From the NCBI GenBank assembly GCA_017387265.1, contig JAFOFM010000130.1, forward strand, positions 1 through 9,879: a stretch of 9,879 bases of DNA, in the 5' to 3' direction. Below are positions 6,492-9,879 of the stretch, one piece after another. The position numbers and the translations under genes are program-made. Source of the DNA: Peptococcaceae bacterium. Lineage in GTDB: Bacteria > Bacillota > Peptococcia > Peptococcales > Peptococcaceae. A model generated the notes under the pieces. That model was not told the origin of the DNA and searched no databases. It saw nothing but the letters and a program-made list of their open reading frames with translations. The stretch's first letter is position 1; each line of letters begins with the position of its first letter.

Positions 6492-8316
6492 ACTGGTTTG
6501 CCTGCTGCTGCTGTTTTGCGTAGTTTACGCGGTCTTTCGCTTTCAGGAAGCGTTTGCGCAGACGCAGGAAGTTTGGTGTTACTTCTAAATATTCATCGTC
6601 ATTCAGGAATGCAATGCATTCTTCCAGAGACATATCTCTTGGTGTTTTTAAACGTACGGTGTCATCTTTAGAGGATGCACGCACGTTGGTCAGGTTTTTG
6701 CCTTTACATACGTTTACAGCGATATCCTGTTCACGGTTCCCTTCCCCGATAATCATACCTTCGTATACATCCATGCCGGCACCGATAAATAATGTACCGC
6801 GTTCTTCCGCAGGGAATAAGCCGTAAGCGGTGGTAGTACCGGTTTCAAATACCAGCAGAGCGCCGGTACGACGGCCAACGATATTACCGGAGTATGGACG
6901 GTAGCTGTCGAATACGCTGTTCATAATCCCGTAACCGCGGGTATCGGTTAAGAACTCGGTACGGAAACCTACTAAACCACGTGCAGGAATGATGTATTCC
7001 AGACGAGTCTGACCGTTAAAGTTCTGCATGTTGGTCATTTCACCTTTACGGATACCCAGTTTTTCCATAACAGGACCCATATATTCTTCTGGTACGTCAA
7101 CAGTTAATGCTTCGTATGGTTCACATTTCACACCGTCAATATCTTTGATAACAACCTGTGGTTTGGATACCTGGAATTCCATACCTTCACGGCGCATGGT
7201 TTCGATTAAGATAGACAGGTGCAGTTCGCCGCGGCCTGCTACTTTAAAGGTATCCGCATTATCGGTAGGTGTTACTTTTAATGCAATGTCGGTTTCCATT
7301 TCTTTAAACAGACGGGCAGACAGTTTACGGGATGTTACCGGGTCACCGTCTTTACCGGCAAATGGAGAGTTGTTAACCATAAAGCTCATTTCCAGAGTTG
7401 GTTCTTCGATTTTCAGGAATTCCATAGGTTCAATGTTTGCAGGGTCGCAAATGGTTTCCCCAACGTTAATTTCACCTAAGCCTGCAATGGCAACGATTTC
7501 ACCAACGGAAGCACTTTCGATTTCGAATTTTTTCAGACCCTGGAAACCGAACAGTTTGCTGATACGCGCCTGTTTCACTTTTCCTTCACGAGTCTGCATT
7601 GCAACCATCTGACCGGTTTTTACAGTACCGCGGTTAATGGTGCAGACTGCAATACGGCCTAAGAAATCGTTATAATCCATCAGAGTAATCTGCGCCTGCA
7701 GAGGACCTTCCACATCACCTTTTGGAGATGGAATGTGTTCGATAATCGCTTTGTACAGCGGTTTTAAGTCAACAGCTTCTACTTCCAGATCATCGGTAGC
7801 AATACCGGCAATACCGGATGCAAAGATAACAGGGAATTCCAGCTGATCTTCATCAGCACCTAAATCGATAAACAGGTCGATTACTTCGTCAATTACTTCC
7901 AGAGGACGTGCAAATTCACGGTCCATTTTATTAATAACAACGATTGGTGTCAGTTTCTGTTCCAGCGCTTTTTTCAGAACGAAACGAGTCTGCGGCATGC
8001 AGCCTTCAAATGCGTCAACAACCAGCAGAACACCGTCTACCATTTTCATGATACGTTCTACTTCACCACCGAAGTCCGCATGGCCCGGGGTGTCTACAAT
8101 GTTAATTTTATAATCACCATAGGTAATGGCAGTATTTTTTGCTAAGATGGTAATCCCTTTTTCACGTTCCAGATCACCGGAGTCCATCACACGGTCTGCA
8201 ACCTGTTCATTTTCACGGAAAGTACCGGACTGGCTCAGCAGTTTGTCTACCAGTGTGGTTTTACCGTGGTCTACGTGGGCAATAATTGCTATATTTCTAA
8301 TGTTCTCCTGTTTCAT
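6490..8316 (-). CDS. typA: Translational GTPase TypA/BipA
   Basis: TypA is a ribosome-associated GTPase of the EF-G/LepA class that helps 50S subunit assembly and adaptation to cold and other stress. The protein is 608 residues, the normal length. The GTPase domain shows G1 AHVDHGKT (13-20), a switch I segment with GITILAKN (54-61), G3 DTPGH (75-79) and G4 NKMD (129-132). Domain II, the EF-G-like alpha/beta domains (for example [18 protein letters not shown]) and the TypA-specific C-terminal domain ending in ANQ after a Gln run all follow without interruption. The ATG at 8314-8316 has TAGGAGG (8322-8328) 5 bases upstream. It is monocistronic: its own promoter lies upstream and a shared terminator follows. 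It is divergent from the HD-domain gene, another protein of stress/ppGpp physiology. Confidence 0.98.
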   Translation of the reverse strand: MKQENIRNIAIIAHVDHGKTTLVDKLLSQSGTFRENEQVADRVMDSGDLEREKGITILAKNTAITYGDYKINIVDTPGHADFGGEVERIMKMVDGVLLVVDAFEGCMPQTRFVLKKALEQKLTPIVVINKMDREFARPLEVIDEVIDLFIDLGADEDQLEFPVIFASGIAGIATDDLEVEAVDLKPLYKAIIEHIPSPKGDVEGPLQAQITLMDYNDFLGRIAVCTINRGTVKTGQMVAMQTREGKVKQARISKLFGFQGLKKFEIESASVGEIVAIAGLGEINVGETICDPANIEPMEFLKIEEPTLEMSFMVNNSPFAGKDGDPVTSRKLSARLFKEMETDIALKVTPTDNADTFKVAGRGELHLSILIETMRREGMEFQVSKPQVVIKDIDGVKCEPYEALTVDVPEEYMGPVMEKLGIRKGEMTNMQNFNGQTRLEYIIPARGLVGFRTEFLTDTRGYGIMNSVFDSYRPYSGNIVGRRTGALLVFETGTTTAYGLFPAEERGTLFIGAGMDVYEGMIIGEGNREQDIAVNVCKGKNLTNVRASSKDDTVRLKTPRDMSLEECIAFLNDDEYLEVTPNFLRLRKRFLKAKDRVNYAKQQQQANQ

Positions 8317-8357
8317 AGCAGCCTCCTAAAATATCTCACAAAAATAGCGTACAGAAT

Positions 8358-8386
8358 ATTTTAATCCTATTTCAGACGGAATACAA
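8358..8386 (-). promoter_or_regulatory. typA: Promoter of typA
   Basis: On the minus strand TTGTAT (8381-8386) and TAAAAT (8358-8363) are separated by 17 bases, about 40 bases upstream of the start codon. A perfect 10-bp palindrome, CAAGTACTTG (8384-8393), overlaps the -35 box and could be an operator. Confidence 0.65.
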
Positions 8387-8444
8387 GTACTTGAAAGAAA
8401 TTTCAGCGAAAAAAATCTGTATTTTTATGGATAAACTCTTGTTT

Positions 8445-8473
8445 TTGAAATCACAACGCAAAGCCTGCATAAG
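8445..8473 (+). promoter_or_regulatory. Weak candidate promoter of the HD-domain gene
   Basis: TTGAAA (8445-8450) and CATAAG (8468-8473) on the plus strand are spaced 17 bases apart, implying a leader of roughly 80 bases. The -10 match is only 4 of 6, so this is tentative. A second partial overlap with CATAAGAATCATAG further downstream gives alternative -10 positions. Confidence 0.25.
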
Positions 8474-8498
8474 ACTTACATAAGAATCATAGCAAAAA

Positions 8499-8513
8499 AT
8501 CACAGTTTGTGAT
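8499..8513 (+). promoter_or_regulatory. Inverted repeat ATCACA-N3-TGTGAT upstream of the HD gene
   Basis: A perfect 6-bp inverted repeat with a 3-base centre lies 45-59 bases before the start codon. Two more ATCACA copies flank it (8450-8455 and 8526-8531), so four half-sites occur within about 80 bases. This clustering suggests a regulator-binding region in the typA/HD divergent gap, but no regulator family can be named from it. Confidence 0.4.
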
Positions 8514-8557
8514 ATGCTTTTTACAATCACACAAAACCATAACAGGAGGATTATCCT

Positions 8558-9652
8558 ATGACATATACAGAAAACAGTCCAGTCGCATGCAATGTTCAGC
8601 CGCCTGTGGAGGAAGAACCGGCATTCGATATGGAACAGATACAGCGCGACAATGCCCGATTAAATCAGGCCATTCTTTTTGCCACCGAGCGCCATGCCGG
8701 ACAGCTTCGCAAGGGTACAACGCTGCCTTATATTCTGCATCCGCTGGAAACTCTGCAGATTTTAACTGAAATGCAGGCTGATATCGATTTACAGATTGCC
8801 GGTGTATTGCATGATACCATCGAGGACACCGAAACTACAGCAGAAGAACTGGCCATGCTTTTTGGCGATGATGTGGCAATGCTGGTAAACCATCACAGTG
8901 AAGATAAAAGCAAAAGCTGGGCAGAACGTAAAACCACTGCCATTATAGCTGCAAAACAGGCAGACGAACGGATAAAAATGCTGATTTTAGCCGATAAACT
9001 CTCTAATCTGCGTGCCATTGCCCGTGATTACGCCGCTATTGGTGATGCTTTGTGGGAGCGTTTTAATGCACCGAAAGAAAAACAGGCATGGTATTATAAC
9101 GGCATCCTCGATGCTTTATCCGACCTGCAGCAGTACACCGAAACCGCTTCTGCCTATCGGGAATTAACCGAGCACTATAAAGATGCTTTTGTTATCTACC
9201 GTATTACTCCGGATTACGAAAAACTCTATCAGGCGAACACGTTCGGGGAAGCTTACTGCTTAACGAAGGGCAATCCGCAGTGGATGCCGGTAAACTATCG
9301 CTTCCGCAACAACGATATCCCGCTGACTCGCAAAGAAGCAGAAATCCTGGAAGATAAATGGTACGATATTTTCCTGAATGCCGTGGAAAACGATTTACAG
9401 GACAAATCCTATCCGTTATTTCAGAATGCCGGCAAGACCTTTAGCATTACGCTGGAAGCTTATCAGCTCACCTTTCAGGGGCAGAGTACAATCACACTGA
9501 ACGAAGACGATACCTACACCTTCATCAGTCAGCTGCGCATGATGCACGGCATTCACGTACCGCTTGCGCAGATTCTCTTTCAGACTTTTGGCAGCGAAAA
9601 CAGTGAAGCCATCTTCCGCATGATGTGCGGGCAGATGGGAATCTCTTGCTGA
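8558..9652 (+). CDS. HD-domain (p)ppGpp hydrolase-like protein with unknown C-terminal domain
   Basis: The protein is 364 residues. Residues about 30-195 form an HD hydrolase domain like the N-terminal domain of RelA/SpoT enzymes and small alarmone hydrolases. The visible active-site set is complete: Arg51-Lys52 (QLRKG), His61 (YILHPLE), His85-Asp86 with Glu89-Asp90 (LHDTIEDT), and Asp146/Asn150 (LADKLSNLR), equivalent to the Mn-binding and catalytic residues of Rel hydrolase. SEDKSKSWAERK (114-125) is also typical. The expected activity is removal of the 3' pyrophosphate from (p)ppGpp or a related nucleotide. There is no synthetase, TGS or ACT domain. Residues about 205-364 are a soluble mixed alpha/beta region I do not recognise. 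AGGAGG (8544-8549) lies 8 bases before the ATG. The last nine codons and stop lie inside the long inverted repeat at the window's end. The HD domain is certain, the substrate inferred. Confidence 0.85.
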   Translation: MTYTENSPVACNVQPPVEEEPAFDMEQIQRDNARLNQAILFATERHAGQLRKGTTLPYILHPLETLQILTEMQADIDLQIAGVLHDTIEDTETTAEELAMLFGDDVAMLVNHHSEDKSKSWAERKTTAIIAAKQADERIKMLILADKLSNLRAIARDYAAIGDALWERFNAPKEKQAWYYNGILDALSDLQQYTETASAYRELTEHYKDAFVIYRITPDYEKLYQANTFGEAYCLTKGNPQWMPVNYRFRNNDIPLTRKEAEILEDKWYDIFLNAVENDLQDKSYPLFQNAGKTFSITLEAYQLTFQGQSTITLNEDDTYTFISQLRMMHGIHVPLAQILFQTFGSENSEAIFRMMCGQMGISC

Positions 9653-9879
9653 ATAATTTAAAAATGAGTGTAACAACAGGCAGGGAATTCATTTCTGCAA
9701 ACCCTCGTAAAATGGACGTCTGCTTGTCCTGTCTTTTGTCTTGTGGACTTCGTTCACGACAAAAAGAACATGACTTCGCATTTGTTCATTTTAATCTCGA
9801 CACTGCAGAAATGAATTCCCTGCCTGTTGTTACACTCATTTTTAAATTATTCAGCAAGAGATTCCCATCTGCCCGCACA
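9624..9879. repeat. Long perfect inverted repeat (76-nt arms) running to the window end
   Basis: Bases 9624-9699 and 9804-9879 are exact reverse complements over all 76 positions, separated by 104 bases. The left arm contains the end of the HD gene including its stop, so the right arm carries that coding tail on the other strand. The right arm reaches the last base, so the true length may be greater. An assembly fold-back at a contig end or a recent inverted duplication are the two explanations. Confidence 0.97.
9708..9793 (+). repeat. 86-nt imperfect hairpin downstream of the HD gene
   Basis: About 33 pairs can be drawn: TAAAATGGAC with GTTCATTTTA at the ends (9708-9717/9784-9793), then TGC/GCA, GTC/GAC, TGT/ACA, C/G, TTTT/AAAA and GTC/GAC blocks. 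The apex is GTGGAC-TTC-GTTCAC (9743-9757). Two G-U pairs exist only in the plus-strand RNA. No U-tract follows, so it is not a standard terminator. It could be a palindromic intergenic repeat or an RNA 3'-end structure. Confidence 0.75.

Noticed and set aside
7028..7612. Plus-strand open frame of 194 codons inside typA
   Set aside because: It is fully antisense to conserved TypA domains; the Ser/Pro-rich product is typical of a reverse-frame shadow.
9416..9676. Minus-strand open frame of 86 codons over the end of the HD gene
   Set aside because: It is antisense to the HD protein's C-terminal region and lacks a ribosome-binding site; the inverted repeat only duplicates its first codons.
9700..9803. 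Spacer between the perfect arms as an invertible promoter
   Set aside because: No promoter hexamers with proper spacing were found in it, no recombinase gene is nearby, and the spacer is itself an imperfect hairpin.
1..9879. CRISPR array, tRNA/rRNA, insertion sequence, prophage or toxin-antitoxin pair
   Set aside because: No regularly spaced direct repeats, cloverleaf sequences, transposase or integrase motifs, or small paired reading frames with suitable start sites were seen.

Overview
The window looks like an ordinary chromosomal segment of an anaerobic, fermentative Firmicute. GC content is moderate, Shine-Dalgarno sequences are strong AGGAGG types, there is one perfect TTGACA-17-TATAAT promoter, and compact hairpin/U-tract terminators close the transcription units. 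Acetate kinase and phosphotransacetylase lie side by side, as expected for an acetate-forming, ATP-conserving metabolism. A Negativicutes-type gut bacterium (Phascolarctobacterium/Acidaminococcus-like) is my guess from the overall flavour of the proteins. I could not test this by searching.

Layout, left to right. Positions 1-389 (minus) hold the 5' part of a metal-dependent cyclase/hydrolase gene that runs off the left edge. Positions 507-3035 (minus) hold the acetate module. ackA is first, driven by a consensus promoter. A strong terminator follows it, then pta with its own terminator. Positions 3032-5874 (minus) hold a probable three-gene operon: a 12-TM-type anion permease of the YbiR/ArsB/CitM kind, an EcsC-family protein, and a zinc-type macrodomain ADP-ribose hydrolase joined to the EcsC gene by an ATGA overlap. 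Positions 6071-6451 (plus) hold a small GtrA-family membrane protein, divergent from the permease. It converges on typA/bipA (6490-8316, minus), and the two share a bidirectional terminator. After a 241-bp divergent regulatory region comes a plus-strand HD-domain protein (8558-9652). It has an intact (p)ppGpp-hydrolase-type active site and an unidentified C-terminal half.

The right end is unusual. From 9624 to the last base (9879) the sequence folds back on itself. Two 76-nt arms are exact reverse complements, and the left arm includes the last codons of the HD gene. Between them lies an 86-nt imperfect hairpin with nearly the same centre. The cause is either an assembly fold-back at a contig end or a very recent inverted duplication around a structured intergenic element.

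Functionally, ackA and pta together convert acetyl-CoA to acetate and ATP. TypA and the HD protein both belong to translation/stringent-stress physiology and are transcribed divergently from one control region. The macrodomain-EcsC-permease operon is the least understood part and the best candidate for an undescribed functional association. No phage, transposase, CRISPR array, tRNA or rRNA was seen.
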